Shown: positions 1-8,413, counted from the first letter of the stretch. The stretch is 64,000 nucleotides of DNA from Oricola nitratireducens (GCF_014904745.1 NZ_JACZCS010000032.1:33996-97995); one strand, 5' to 3'. Made by a program: numbers and translations. Notes: generated by a model not told the origin, from the letters alone.

Positions 1-526
1 CGCAAGCATCGATCAGTTTCGGGCTCGCGCAAACGACGGTCCGCATCGAGCCGATATTGGTGGCGATCATGGTGCTGTCGGGCAGCCGGCCGATCCGCAC
101 CGCCATGTCGACATGTTCGTCGAGCAGATGGAGGTTCCGGTCCGACAGCAGCAGCCGGACATTGATCTCCGGATAGGCGGCGAGAAAATCGGCGACGATC
201 GGCAGAATGTGCAGCCGGCCGAAGAATACCGGAGCCGTCAGGGTCAATTCGCCGCGCGGCGCATGAAACTCGCCAGAGGCGATCCTTTCCGTTTCTTCGA
301 TATCCTCGAGGATACGCCTGGCCGAGGCCAGGTAGGCCGCGCCGGTGTCGGTCAGCGCGACCTTGCGCGTCGTGCGGACCAGGAGCTTGGCGCCCAGATG
401 CGTCTCGAGCTCGTTCACCTTGCGGCTGACGGTCGCGAGCGGCACGCCCAGGTCGCGGCTGGCGGCCGAGAAACTGCCCCTGTCGGCGACCCTGAGCAGC
501 AGTCGCATGGCTTCGAGCCGGTCCAT
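1..526 (-). CDS. LysR-family transcriptional regulator (3' part missing)
   Basis: The N-terminal 175 residues of a LysR-type regulator are visible; the rest lies beyond the window edge. It opens with MDRLEAMRLLLRVADRGSFS, and a winged helix-turn-helix lies at about residues 19-41 (AASRDLGVPLATVSRKVNELE region). The start of the effector-binding domain follows (TLTAPVFFGRLHILP). LysR proteins bind DNA as tetramers and usually control a divergent neighbour. Here the neighbour is the AhpD-like gene at 651, and the 124-bp gap between them carries two matching dyads. The N-terminal style (MDRLEAM, ARRILEDIEE) is that of the CrgA/AaeR-like group, but the inducer cannot be inferred. Confidence 0.93.
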   Translation of the reverse strand, partial: MDRLEAMRLLLRVADRGSFSAASRDLGVPLATVSRKVNELETHLGAKLLVRTTRKVALTDTGAAYLASARRILEDIEETERIASGEFHAPRGELTLTAPVFFGRLHILPIVADFLAAYPEINVRLLLSDRNLHLLDEHVDMAVRIGRLPDSTMIATNIGSMRTVVCASPKLIDAC

Positions 527-530
527 GATT

Positions 531-588
531 ATTCCATTATTCGGGATACTAATTTCCAATACTACATGATTATTCCTTTAAATGGAAT
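531..588. promoter_or_regulatory. Candidate LysR operator: two ATTCC-N7-GGRAT dyads
   Basis: Two imperfect copies of one dyad lie in the divergent gap: ATTCC-N7-GGGAT at 531-547 and ATTCC-N7-GGAAT at 572-588. Their starts are 41 bp apart, close to four helical turns. This fits the LysR box (T-N11-A inside a dyad) with recognition and activation sites. The region is much more AT-rich than its surroundings. Binding by the adjacent regulator is inference. Confidence 0.5.
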
Positions 589-650
589 GCGGTAATCCTC
601 CTTGTGCAAGAACCCGCCCGGGTTCCAGACCCGCAAAAGGAGAAACAACC

Positions 651-1196
651 ATGTCCCGCCTGACCATTCCCGCGCGCGACGATGTCCCCGCCGATTCCAG
701 ACCGATCCTCGACGCCGTCCAAAAGCAGCTTGGCGTCGTCCCGAACATGTTTCGGCTGATCGCCTCAAGCCCCGCCGCGCTGCAGGGCTACACCGCCAAC
801 AACGCCGCGCTCGCCAAGACGCTGGACGTCAAGACGCGCGAGCGCATCGCGCTCGCCGTCGCCCAGGTGAACGGCTGCGACTACTGCCTGTCCGCGCATA
901 GCTATCTCGGCATGAACATGGCGAAGATCTCAAACGAGGAGATCGCGCTCAACCGCATGGGCCGGTCGGGCGATCCCAAGGCCGACGCCGCCGTCCGCTT
1001 CGCGACCAATGTCGTTCGCGACCGTGGCCGCGTCGGTGACGCCGATATCGAAGCCGTTCGCAAAGCGGGTTTTTCCGACGGCCAGATCGTCGAGATCATC
1101 GCGGTGGTCGCCGAGAACATCTTTACGAACCTGCTCAACGTGGTCGCCGGGACCGATATCGACTTCCCCGTCGTCCAGGCCGCCGAAGCTGCCTGA
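651..1196 (+). CDS. Carboxymuconolactone decarboxylase / AhpD-like protein
   Basis: A 181-residue protein of the CMD/AhpD fold. The signature C-x-x-C-x-x-x-H is present (C76, C79, H83 in NGCDYCLSAHSY). This motif forms the redox disulfide and proton relay of the peroxidase-related (YciW/AhpD-type) members, so alkylhydroperoxide reductase-like activity is the best guess rather than decarboxylation. The start at 651 is preceded by AAAGGAGAAA; an in-frame upstream extension lacks a ribosome-binding site. It is the first gene of a plus-strand cassette with a PNPOx-like and a DUF1348 protein, divergent from the LysR gene that probably controls it. Confidence 0.88.
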   Translation: MSRLTIPARDDVPADSRPILDAVQKQLGVVPNMFRLIASSPAALQGYTANNAALAKTLDVKTRERIALAVAQVNGCDYCLSAHSYLGMNMAKISNEEIALNRMGRSGDPKADAAVRFATNVVRDRGRVGDADIEAVRKAGFSDGQIVEIIAVVAENIFTNLLNVVAGTDIDFPVVQAAEAA

Positions 1197-1252
1197 CGCG
1201 AGAAGCGGGCGGGTTCCTCTGGCCCGCCCGTCCTCAACCAGGAAACACCGCC

Positions 1253-1876
1253 ATGCCCTACGGATTCCTCGACATAGCAACGACACCCAGCGTCCGCGCA
1301 GCGCAGCGGGCCATGGGCAGCGACCGTGTCTACGGGAACTTCAAGGGCGACCGCAGCTTCGACAGGTTCACACCGAACGAAGCTGCCTTCATCGCGGCGC
1401 GCGACAGCTTCTACATGGCCACTGTCTCCGAGACCGGCTGGCCCTATGTCCAGCACCGCGGCGGGCCTCAAGGTTTCCTGAAGGTCGTGGACGAGAAGAC
1501 AATGGCCTTCGCCGACTATCGCGGCAATCGCCAATATATCAGCGTCGGCAACCTCGCCGCCGAGGCCCGCGCCGCACTGATCCTTGTCGATTATGCGGCC
1601 CGCGCCCGCCTCAAGATCTATGCCCATATCGAGGCGGTTCCGATCGACGATGATCTTGCGGCGCTCGTTGCCGAGCCGGACTACAGCGCAAAACCGGAGC
1701 GCGTCCTTGTGCTCCGCCTCGCGGCATTCGACTGGAATTGCCCGCAGCACATCACCCCCCGTTTCACCGAAGCGGAAGTCACCGCGGCGATGGCGCCGTT
1801 GCATGACCGCCTGACCTCACTTGAAGCCGAAAACGAACAGCTGCGGGCCAGGCTCGCCAGCAGGGAAGGAGACTGA
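1253..1876 (+). CDS. Pyridoxamine 5'-phosphate oxidase family (FMN-binding split barrel) protein
   Basis: 207 residues. The segment from about residue 35 to 135 has the PNPOx-like split-barrel pattern ([20 protein letters not shown], then [20 protein letters not shown]). It belongs to the group often annotated as pyridoxamine 5'-phosphate oxidase-related flavin-binding proteins. True PdxH activity is unlikely, because members beside AhpD-like genes are usually general FMN or F420 reductases. The last 20 residues ([18 protein letters not shown]) look like a short leucine-rich coiled coil that may support dimerisation. It lies 56 bp after the AhpD-like gene and 2 bp before the DUF1348 gene, so co-transcription is likely. 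Confidence 0.85.
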   Translation: MPYGFLDIATTPSVRAAQRAMGSDRVYGNFKGDRSFDRFTPNEAAFIAARDSFYMATVSETGWPYVQHRGGPQGFLKVVDEKTMAFADYRGNRQYISVGNLAAEARAALILVDYAARARLKIYAHIEAVPIDDDLAALVAEPDYSAKPERVLVLRLAAFDWNCPQHITPRFTEAEVTAAMAPLHDRLTSLEAENEQLRARLASREGD

Positions 1877-1878
1877 CA

Positions 1879-2352
1879 ATGGAAACCGAACGCCCGCCAC
1901 TGCCGCCATTCACCAGGGTCGAGGACGCCGTCAGCAAGGTCCGCCTCGCCGAGAATGCGTGGAACACGCGCGATCCGAAACGCGTCGCGCTGGCCTACAC
2001 GCCGGACAGCCATTGGCGCAATCGCGCCGAGTTCTTCGAAGGCCGCGACAGTATCGTCGCCTTCCTCATCCGGAAATGGGACCGCGAGCTCGATTATCGC
2101 CTGATCAAGGAGCTTTGGGGCTTCCGCGAAAACCGCATCGCGGTCCGGTTCGCCTACGAATGGCGTGACGACAGCGGGAACTGGTTCCGCTCCCACGGCA
2201 ACGAACTGTGGGAGTTCGACGAGTGCGGCCTGATGCGCCGCCGCATCGCCAGCATCAACGACGCGTTGATCGGCGGTGCCGACCGGAAGTTCCACTGGCC
2301 GCTCGGGCCGCGTCCGGAAACTCATCCGGGCCTCAGCGACCTCGGCCTCTAG
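1879..2352 (+). CDS. DUF1348 family, SnoaL/NTF2-like protein
   Basis: 157 residues resembling the DUF1348 family, which has the NTF2/SnoaL cone-shaped fold. Family hallmarks are visible: [19 protein letters not shown] near the N terminus, [18 protein letters not shown] and [18 protein letters not shown] in the middle. No catalytic function is established for the family. A good ribosome-binding site (AAGGAG) lies inside the end of the preceding gene and the spacing is 2 bp, so translation is probably coupled to the PNPOx-like gene. In this setting a role in detoxifying or handling a small reactive compound is inference only. Confidence 0.85.
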   Translation: METERPPLPPFTRVEDAVSKVRLAENAWNTRDPKRVALAYTPDSHWRNRAEFFEGRDSIVAFLIRKWDRELDYRLIKELWGFRENRIAVRFAYEWRDDSGNWFRSHGNELWEFDECGLMRRRIASINDALIGGADRKFHWPLGPRPETHPGLSDLGL

Positions 2353-2600
2353 GGCCGCGCAAGCACCACCTGTCTCCGCCGGCCCGCTCGGGCCGGTGCG
2401 GCCGGCGAGGACCTCCTCGCGGTCGACGGATCGATCATGCCGGACTACGGCCGATCCAGCCAGTTCGGCGCGGCAATCGCCATTTAAGACACCCGATTGC
2501 GCGCCGGAGCCGCCGGACGTCCGGCGGATCATGCCGACGGCATGTCGCCGGCGGCTTCATCCCAGACGCCCGCGTGGCGCAAACCGAAAGGAAGACTGAC
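2353..2600. other. Non-coding gap with a perfect 18-bp palindrome
   Basis: No complete gene is seen. A perfect 18-bp palindrome lies at 2510-2527 (CCGCCGGACGTCCGGCGG), 73 bp before the YHS gene. Around 2400-2487 one frame reads AGEDLLAVDGSIMPDYG before a stop codon. This loosely resembles the C-terminal VDGSVMP motif of GMC oxidoreductases and might be a decayed gene end; the evidence is weak. The palindrome could be a regulator site or part of an RNA hairpin. Confidence 0.4.
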
Positions 2601-3098
2601 ATGAAGAACCTGAACACCATCATGGCGATTGCCTGTGTCATCGGCACGATCTCCGGCGTCTCGTCCGCCTTCGCGGCCGACGAATACAACGTCTCGACCG
2701 GCACCACCGTCGACGGCCAGGGCGTCGCTCTCCGCGGCAACGATTCCGTTGCCCTGTTCACCGGACTGGACGTCACCCCCGGCCACGCCAAGTTCACCGT
2801 CGTGCATGACAATGTCGCCTATTACTTCTCGTCCAAAGAGACGATGAAGCAGTTCTCGGCCGATCCGGCAGCCTTCATTCCGCAATATGGCGGCTTCTGC
2901 GCCTTCGGCGTCGCCAAGGGCCTGAAGCTGGACGGCAGCCCGCGCTTCGCCGACGTCGTCGACGGCAAGCTCTACCTCTTCCTCAACGCCGATGTCTTCG
3001 AGGCCTACAAGAAGGACAAGGCCGGCACGATCGCCAAGGCCGAAGCCAACTGGCCGGGCATGGAACACCGCACCGTGGAGGATGTGAACGGCCTTTGA
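2601..3098 (+). CDS. Secreted YHS-domain protein
   Basis: 165 residues. Residues 1-25 form a Sec signal peptide (hydrophobic IMAIACVIGTISGVSSAFA, with cleavage likely after AFA). The mature part has a YHS-type core: ALRGNDSVALFTGLDVTPG, YYFSSKETMKQFSADPAAFI and YGGFCAFGVAKGLK. YHS domains are small Cys-containing modules, often metal-binding and found with copper or heavy-metal proteins; secreted single-domain members are common in alphaproteobacteria but not characterised. The start at 2601 follows GAAAGGAAGAC. The gap of 248 bp from the previous gene makes its own promoter likely. Confidence 0.85.
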   Translation: MKNLNTIMAIACVIGTISGVSSAFAADEYNVSTGTTVDGQGVALRGNDSVALFTGLDVTPGHAKFTVVHDNVAYYFSSKETMKQFSADPAAFIPQYGGFCAFGVAKGLKLDGSPRFADVVDGKLYLFLNADVFEAYKKDKAGTIAKAEANWPGMEHRTVEDVNGL

Positions 3099-3455
3099 TG
3101 CGTGATGCGACCTGACCGGTTCGCACCACCCGCATCTGAAGATCCTGGAGGCAGGCCTCGCGAAAACCGTCCCCTTTTTCGCTCGCGGCCTCCAGGAGCC
3201 GGCATCCCTCCCCCCGGATGCCGTCCCAAGGCGCTGGTGGCGATCCCCTCTCGTCACCAGCGTGCTTTCTGTTCTTTCCCACAAAATCGAAGTGAAATAC
3301 CGGGACGGAGTGGTGTCCAAATCGGATAACTGCCCCGCCACCTTTCGCCCAACTCCTTGTTTCCGCCCGCTATTCGCGATTCGCCACTCGCTCTCTATCC
3401 ACCGCCCCCAAACCCTCCAGCACAATCCGCCAGCACGTTTCAAAGGAGGCAGGGC
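3099..3455. other. Intergenic region with stacked hairpins
   Basis: No gene is seen in this 357-bp gap. It holds three successive inverted repeats after the YHS gene: a nested one at 3147-3193 (GGAGGC/GCCTCC enclosing GCGAAAA/TTTTCGC), CGGCATCC/GGATGCCG at 3200-3223, and GCTGGTG/CACCAGC at 3233-3261. They probably end or protect the YHS transcript, although none has a clean T-tract. The stretch 3368-3400 is rich in ATTCGC/ACTCGC-like words of the kind seen in low-complexity intergenic repeats. Confidence 0.5.
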
Positions 3456-4139
3456 ATGGAATTCGACTGGCGCAGGGCGATAGACCGCTACAGCGAGGAC
3501 CTGTGCGCCATCGCCGCGCGGCTGATCGTCATGGCCGGGATACAAGCCGGGCGAACGGCGCCGACCCTGCCGCGCCGTCTCTACTGGCGCATCCTCAGCC
3601 TGCTTCGCCACGCCGAATATGCGGCGCGCCGGCTGATCGTCATGGCCGCCTGCAAGCTCGTGACAATCACCATGCCTACGACCGAAGGGCGCAGAAGGCG
3701 ACCACCAAACTCCGTCATCCTCGGCCTGTGCGAGACCCTGCGGCGAGCCGCCGATACAGCGCCGGGCGCCCCCCTCCCCGCCTTCCAGCTGTTCGACCCG
3801 TTCAAGCGCACCGGCCATCCGTGGCTGGAGCCGGACGGGACCGCGGCCGACGAGGACAAAGATTTCCCGCCCGCGCTGCCCCCGGACGAGCCGGTCGACG
3901 CGAAAACGCTGTGCCGGCGGATCCGCGCGCTCGCCAATGCGCTCTCCGATCTGGAGGGGCAGGCGCTGCGGCTGGCGCGGTGGCGGGCGCGGCGTCACAT
4001 GGAGTCCGCGCGGCCCCGGCGCTGGTCGCCGCTTCGCCCGGGCCGGCCGCACGGCATCCGGAAGCGGCCGAAAACGCCAATCGGGGAATTGCTGAAGGAC
4101 TGCCATGCCCTCGCCCGGGACGCGTGGAACACATCGTGA
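3456..4139 (+). CDS. Protein of unknown function, paralogue of the gene at 44521-45315
   Basis: 227 residues, very basic and Arg-rich, with no signal peptide and no family recognised. It is clearly related to the 264-residue protein at 44521-45315. Both share an N-terminal DWxRAI box, TLPRRL followed by a RRLIV segment, a central FxLxDPxKR stretch, LCRRxxxLxxALxDLxGQAxRLARW, RPGRPxGxRKR, and a CHALAxDA end. The start at 3456 has an ideal ribosome-binding site (AAAGGAGG). Prolines and basic residues dominate the middle. The pattern of conserved Arg, Leu and Trp suggests a soluble helical, perhaps nucleic-acid-binding, protein, but that is inference. Confidence 0.8.
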   Translation: MEFDWRRAIDRYSEDLCAIAARLIVMAGIQAGRTAPTLPRRLYWRILSLLRHAEYAARRLIVMAACKLVTITMPTTEGRRRRPPNSVILGLCETLRRAADTAPGAPLPAFQLFDPFKRTGHPWLEPDGTAADEDKDFPPALPPDEPVDAKTLCRRIRALANALSDLEGQALRLARWRARRHMESARPRRWSPLRPGRPHGIRKRPKTPIGELLKDCHALARDAWNTS

Positions 4140-4285
4140 GGGGAAATCGTCACTGGATATCGTCAAAACCGGCTTCGGCAATGAAGCACCGGGCCGATTA
4201 CACGCGCCCTTCCCTTTCCGCGGCCATCGCTTATGTTGCGATGCGGGAGGCCGATTTCTTCTCCACGGGGCTCCACTCAACCGAC

Positions 4286-5491
4286 ATGCGCACGACACCA
4301 GACAATTCCACTCCCGGCGCAGCGCCGCGCGCCGCCGCCCCCGCGTCGATCGGCTTCGCCGCGACGATGCTTTTCGCCGTCGCCTGCGGCGCGCTTGCCG
4401 CCAATCTCTATTACGCCCAGCCGCTGGTCGCGCTGATCGGCGACAGCATGGGGCTGTCCGTTTCGGCGGAAAGCACGATCTTCACGGCGGCGCAGCTCGG
4501 CTATGTCATCGGTCTCGTCTTTCTCGTGCCGCTCGGCGACATCGTCGAGAACCGCGGGCTGATCGTCGCGACCATGGCGCTCAACGTCGTCGCGCTGGCC
4601 GGGCTCGCATTCGCACAGGGCCTGACGGCGCTGTTTGCCATGTTGCTGATCGTCGGGCTGACATCGACCGCCGCGCAAGTGATCGTTCCGCTCGCCGCCA
4701 GCCTTGCGCCCGCCGCCCGGCGCGGCACGGTGGTGGGCAATGTCATGACGGGCCTGATCACCGGCATCATGCTGGCGCGGCCGGTCTCGAGCTTCCTGGC
4801 CGATTACGTCGGCTGGCGCGGCGTCTTCGGCCTGTCGGCGGCGGTCGTCGCGGCCGTCCTCGTCGCCGGGCTGTTCATCATCCCGCGCCGCGAACCGGGC
4901 GGGCAGCACAAATATCATGCGCTGATCGGATCGCTCGGCAAGCTGATGGTCGAGCAGCCGGTGCTGCGCCGGCGCAGCCTCTACCAGGCCGCCATGTTCA
5001 GTTCGTTCTCGATCTTCTGGACCGCCGCGCCGATCATCCTGCTGCGCCAGGGCTATTCGTCGAGCCAGGTCGCGCTGTTCGCGCTTGCCGGCGTCGCCGG
5101 CGTCTTCGCCGCGCCGATCGCCGGGCGGCTTGCCGACCGGAACTACATCCGGCCGGGAACGATCCTGTCGATCGGTCTCGGCGTCCTGTGCTTCGTGCTC
5201 GCATGGTTCGGTGAAAACACGTTCTGGATGCTGGTGCTGGCCGGTATCGTCATCGACCTCGGCGTCCAGGGCAACATGGTGCTGAGCCAGCGCGAGATCT
5301 TCCAGCTCGACGAAGCGATCCGCAGCCGGCTCAACTCCGCCTACATGACCACCTTCTTTATCGGCGGCGCGATCGGTTCGGCGCTGACGAGCCCGGTGCT
5401 GGAGCGTTTCGGCTGGACGGGGATCTGCCTTCTCGGCGGCCTCGTGCCGCTGGCGGCGCTGGCCTGGTTCGCCATCGCGGAGAGGCGCTGA
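4286..5491 (+). CDS. MFS transporter (DHA1-like)
   Basis: 401 residues with about twelve hydrophobic segments. The MFS motif A region between TM2 and TM3 is present in variant form (VPLGDIVENRGLI), and a second copy follows TM8 (GRLADRNYIRPG). TM1 carries FAVACGALAANLYYAQPL, typical of the YnfM/sugar-efflux-like DHA1 group that exports drugs or small metabolites. The N terminus is uncertain: ATG at 4286 starts just before a Pro/Ala-rich leader, while another ATG lies at 4241, and neither has a clear ribosome-binding site. It ends 22 bp before the convergent doeD gene. Substrate unknown. Confidence 0.9.
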   Translation: MRTTPDNSTPGAAPRAAAPASIGFAATMLFAVACGALAANLYYAQPLVALIGDSMGLSVSAESTIFTAAQLGYVIGLVFLVPLGDIVENRGLIVATMALNVVALAGLAFAQGLTALFAMLLIVGLTSTAAQVIVPLAASLAPAARRGTVVGNVMTGLITGIMLARPVSSFLADYVGWRGVFGLSAAVVAAVLVAGLFIIPRREPGGQHKYHALIGSLGKLMVEQPVLRRRSLYQAAMFSSFSIFWTAAPIILLRQGYSSSQVALFALAGVAGVFAAPIAGRLADRNYIRPGTILSIGLGVLCFVLAWFGENTFWMLVLAGIVIDLGVQGNMVLSQREIFQLDEAIRSRLNSAYMTTFFIGGAIGSALTSPVLERFGWTGICLLGGLVPLAALAWFAIAERR

Positions 5492-5513
5492 CGCGCCTCC
5501 CCGAACGCCGGCT

Positions 5514-6890
5514 CTAGAGCGCGGCGCAGACTTCTTCCACGGCTTCCTTCGTCGCCTTGACGATCACGTCCGCCTCGTCCTGGCTCAGGCAGAGCGGCGG
5601 GGCGAAGCCGATGATGTCACCTTCCGGCATGGCGCGGGCGATGACGCCGCGTTTCAGCATGGCGGCGACGGCTTTCGCGGCGACAGTCTTGCCCGGATCG
5701 AAGAAGGTCCGCGACGCCTTGTCCTCGACCAGCTCGACGGCGCAGAGCATGCCCTCGCCGCGCACGTCGCCGACATTGCGGTGGCCGGCGAGCGCTTCCG
5801 CCATCTTCGCGTTGAGATAGGCGCCGACCGTGCCGGCGTTCTCCACGAGGCCGAGGTCGTCGATGACCTTGAGATTGGCGACGGCGGCGGCCGCGCCGAT
5901 CGGGTGGGCGGAATAGGTCCAGCCATGGCCGATGGCGCCGAACTTGTCGGTGCCGTCCTCCAGCACCTTCCAGACCTTCTCGGAAATGATCGAGCCGGAC
6001 AGCGGCGCGTAAGCCGAGGTCAGCCCCTTGGCGATGGTGATGATATCCGGTTCGATGCCGCAATGGACGGAGCCGAACATCGTGCCGAGACGGCCGAAGC
6101 CGGTGACGACCTCGTCGGCGATCAGCAGGATGTCGTGCTTCTTCAGCACCGCCTGGATCTTTTCCCAGTAACCGGCCGGCGGCGGCACGATGCCGCCGGT
6201 GCCGAGCACCGGCTCGCCGATGAAGGCGGCGATCGTGTCGGCGCCCTCGCGCTCGATCAGGGCTTCCAGCTCGGCGGCGCAATGGGCGGAGAATTCCTCC
6301 TCGCTCTGGCCGGCGTCCTTGCGGCGGAAATAATAGGGCGCCTCGGTGTGCAGCACCTGCGGCAGCGGCAGGTCGAACTGCTTGTGGAACAGGCCGAGGC
6401 CGGTCAGCGAGCCGGTCATCAGGCCGGAGCCGTGATAGCCGCGCCAGCGCGAGATGATCTTCTTCTTCTCCGGCCGGCCGAGGACGTTGTTGTAATACCA
6501 GACCAGCTTGACATTGGTCTCGTTGGCGTCGGAGCCGCCGAGGCCGTAATAGATGCGGGACATGTTCGACGGCGCGCGGTCGATGACCATTTTCGACAGC
6601 GTGATCGAGGCTTCCGTGCCGTGGCCGACATAGGCGTGGTAATAGGCGAGTTCCTTCGCCTGTTTGGCGATCGCCTCGGCGACCTCCTGGCGGCCGTAGC
6701 CGATATTGACGCAATAGAGCCCGGCGAAGCCGTCGAGCAGGCGGTTGCCGTCGCGGTCCTCGATAAAGACCCCCTTGCCGCCGGTGACGATGCGCTCCGG
6801 CAACTCGCCGCGCGCGAACTGGGCGAGATGGGTGGACGGGTGGAAGAAGTGCTCGCGGTCCCACTGCTCGAGCGGATCGTTTCTCAACAT
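5514..6890 (-). CDS. doeD: Class III aminotransferase, probable diaminobutyrate transaminase of ectoine breakdown (DoeD/Atf)
   Basis: 458 residues, a PLP fold-type I class III aminotransferase. D259 (LLIADEVVTGFGR) should contact the PLP nitrogen and K288 (IITIAKGLTSAYAPLSG) should form the Schiff base. Close relatives are labelled aspartate aminotransferase family, putrescine or omega-amino acid transaminases. In ectoine-degrading bacteria the Atf/DoeD enzyme turns L-2,4-diaminobutyrate into aspartate semialdehyde. The assignment rests on the neighbours: doeC lies 29 bp upstream on the same strand, doeX before it, and doeA-doeB are divergent. A specific substrate cannot be proven from sequence. 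Confidence 0.88.
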   Translation of the reverse strand: MLRNDPLEQWDREHFFHPSTHLAQFARGELPERIVTGGKGVFIEDRDGNRLLDGFAGLYCVNIGYGRQEVAEAIAKQAKELAYYHAYVGHGTEASITLSKMVIDRAPSNMSRIYYGLGGSDANETNVKLVWYYNNVLGRPEKKKIISRWRGYHGSGLMTGSLTGLGLFHKQFDLPLPQVLHTEAPYYFRRKDAGQSEEEFSAHCAAELEALIEREGADTIAAFIGEPVLGTGGIVPPPAGYWEKIQAVLKKHDILLIADEVVTGFGRLGTMFGSVHCGIEPDIITIAKGLTSAYAPLSGSIISEKVWKVLEDGTDKFGAIGHGWTYSAHPIGAAAAVANLKVIDDLGLVENAGTVGAYLNAKMAEALAGHRNVGDVRGEGMLCAVELVEDKASRTFFDPGKTVAAKAVAAMLKRGVIARAMPEGDIIGFAPPLCLSQDEADVIVKATKEAVEEVCAAL

Positions 6891-6919
6891 TGGCGGATTT
6901 TCCTTTCAGGTTCGAGTTT

Positions 6920-8413
6920 TCAGGCCCAGTCGCGGCACAGATATTTGACGTCCGTAAAGGCCTCGAGACCCAAACGCGACCCCTCGCGCTCCAGCCCGGA
7001 CTGTTTCATGCCGCCGAAGGGAATCGGCGCACCGGTGACCTTGGTGCGGTTGACGGCGACCATGCCGAAGGCAAGCGCGCGCGAGGCGCGGTAGATGCGG
7101 CGCGGATCCAGCGTGTGCAGATAGGCGACGAGACCGTATTCGGTATCGTTGGCGCGGGTGAGCGCCTCCTCCTCGGTGTCGAACGGCGCGATGGCCGCGA
7201 CGGGGCCGAAGGTCTCCTCGCGCATGATCAACGCGTCGGCGGGCACATCCGCCAACACGGTCGGCTGGAAGAACAGGTCGCCGGCGGGATGGCGCTTGCC
7301 GCCGACGAGACGCTTCGCGCCTTTCTTCAGCGCGTCGGTGACGTGGTCTTCCTGCTTGGCGACGGCGCCTTCGTTCATCAGCGGGCCGATATCGGGATCG
7401 TCCATGCCGAAGCCGACGGAAAGCCTGGCCGTGCGCTCGGCGAACGCCTTGCAGAAGGCGTCATAGACGGGGCGCTCGACGAAGAAGCGGTTGGCGCCCA
7501 GGCAGTCCTGCCCGGAGGTGGCGAATTTCGCCTTGATCGCCTCGTCGACCGCCTGGTCGAGATCGGCATCGGCGAAGACGATGAAGGGCGCGTGGCCGCC
7601 GAGCTCCAGCACCAGCCGTTTCACGGTGTCGGCACCCTGGCGGTAGAGGAGCTTGCCGACCTCGGTCGAGCCGGTGAAGGACAGCGCGCGCACGCGCTTG
7701 TCGGCCATCCATGCGCCGACGATCTCGGGCGCGTCGCCGGTGACGACATTGAACACGCCGGCGGGCAGGCCGGCGCGTTCGCCGAGTTCCGCCAGCGCGA
7801 GCGCGGAGAACGGCGTCGTGATGGAAGGATGCACGACGACGGTGCAGCCGGCGGCGAGCGCCGCGCCCGCCTTGCGGGTAATCATGGCGCAGGGGAAGTT
7901 CCACGGCGTGACGAGCGCGGCGACGCCGACGGGCTCGCGCCAGACCTCCACCTCGGCGTCGTGCAGATGCGAGGTCACGCTCTCGATGTTCGGGCGTTTC
8001 GCCTCCTCGGCATAGAACTCGATGAAGGAGGCTGCGTAGTCGATTTCGCCGCGCGATTCCGAAATCGGCTTGCCCTGCTCGCGCGTCATGATGACGGCGA
8101 GGTCCTCGCGGTTGGCAAGCATCAAGTCGTACCAGCGCCTGAGGATCGCCGACCGCTCCTGCGGCAGCATCCGGGCCCAGGCGTGAAACGCCGCGTCGGC
8201 GGCATCGACGGCGGCGATACTGCCTTGACGACCGATCCGCGCGACTTCGCCGATCCATGTGCCATCGGCCGGATCGGTGACCGGCAGGAAAGCGGCGTCA
8301 TCGGCTGCGGTCCAGCGCCCGCCGACATAGGCGAGCGACCGCATCAGGCGGCGGTCGGCGAGACCGACCGGCGTATCCTGGCGGGCGTCGTGGCGTATGG
8401 CGGCGCGGACCAT
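6920..8413 (-). CDS. doeC: Aldehyde dehydrogenase, probable aspartate-semialdehyde dehydrogenase of ectoine breakdown (DoeC/Ssd)
   Basis: 497 residues, ALDH superfamily close to succinate-semialdehyde dehydrogenase. Catalytic N172 (TPWNFP), E270 (LELGGHAPF) and C304 (SGQDCLGANRF) are all present. In the ectoine pathway it oxidises aspartate semialdehyde to aspartate with NAD(P)+. One residue is unusual: the cofactor-binding Lys found in most ALDHs (xxVKPxxxTP) is His195 here (TVVVHPSITTP), which could change NAD/NADP choice. The start at 8413 has AGAGGAG 7 bp upstream. It sits between doeX (123 bp upstream) and doeD (29 bp downstream) in one transcription unit. Confidence 0.9.
   Translation of the reverse strand: MVRAAIRHDARQDTPVGLADRRLMRSLAYVGGRWTAADDAAFLPVTDPADGTWIGEVARIGRQGSIAAVDAADAAFHAWARMLPQERSAILRRWYDLMLANREDLAVIMTREQGKPISESRGEIDYAASFIEFYAEEAKRPNIESVTSHLHDAEVEVWREPVGVAALVTPWNFPCAMITRKAGAALAAGCTVVVHPSITTPFSALALAELGERAGLPAGVFNVVTGDAPEIVGAWMADKRVRALSFTGSTEVGKLLYRQGADTVKRLVLELGGHAPFIVFADADLDQAVDEAIKAKFATSGQDCLGANRFFVERPVYDAFCKAFAERTARLSVGFGMDDPDIGPLMNEGAVAKQEDHVTDALKKGAKRLVGGKRHPAGDLFFQPTVLADVPADALIMREETFGPVAAIAPFDTEEEALTRANDTEYGLVAYLHTLDPRRIYRASRALAFGMVAVNRTKVTGAPIPFGGMKQSGLEREGSRLGLEAFTDVKYLCRDWA

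Noticed and set aside
2400..2487. Remnant of a GMC oxidoreductase gene
   Set aside because: Only a short VDGSIMP-like stretch is visible, with no other motif and no upstream homology, so it could be chance.
2529..4298. A 589-codon minus-strand frame across the YHS and unknown genes
   Set aside because: The plus-strand YHS protein has a signal peptide and known domain, and the plus-strand unknown has an ideal ribosome-binding site and a paralogue; the antisense frame has neither.
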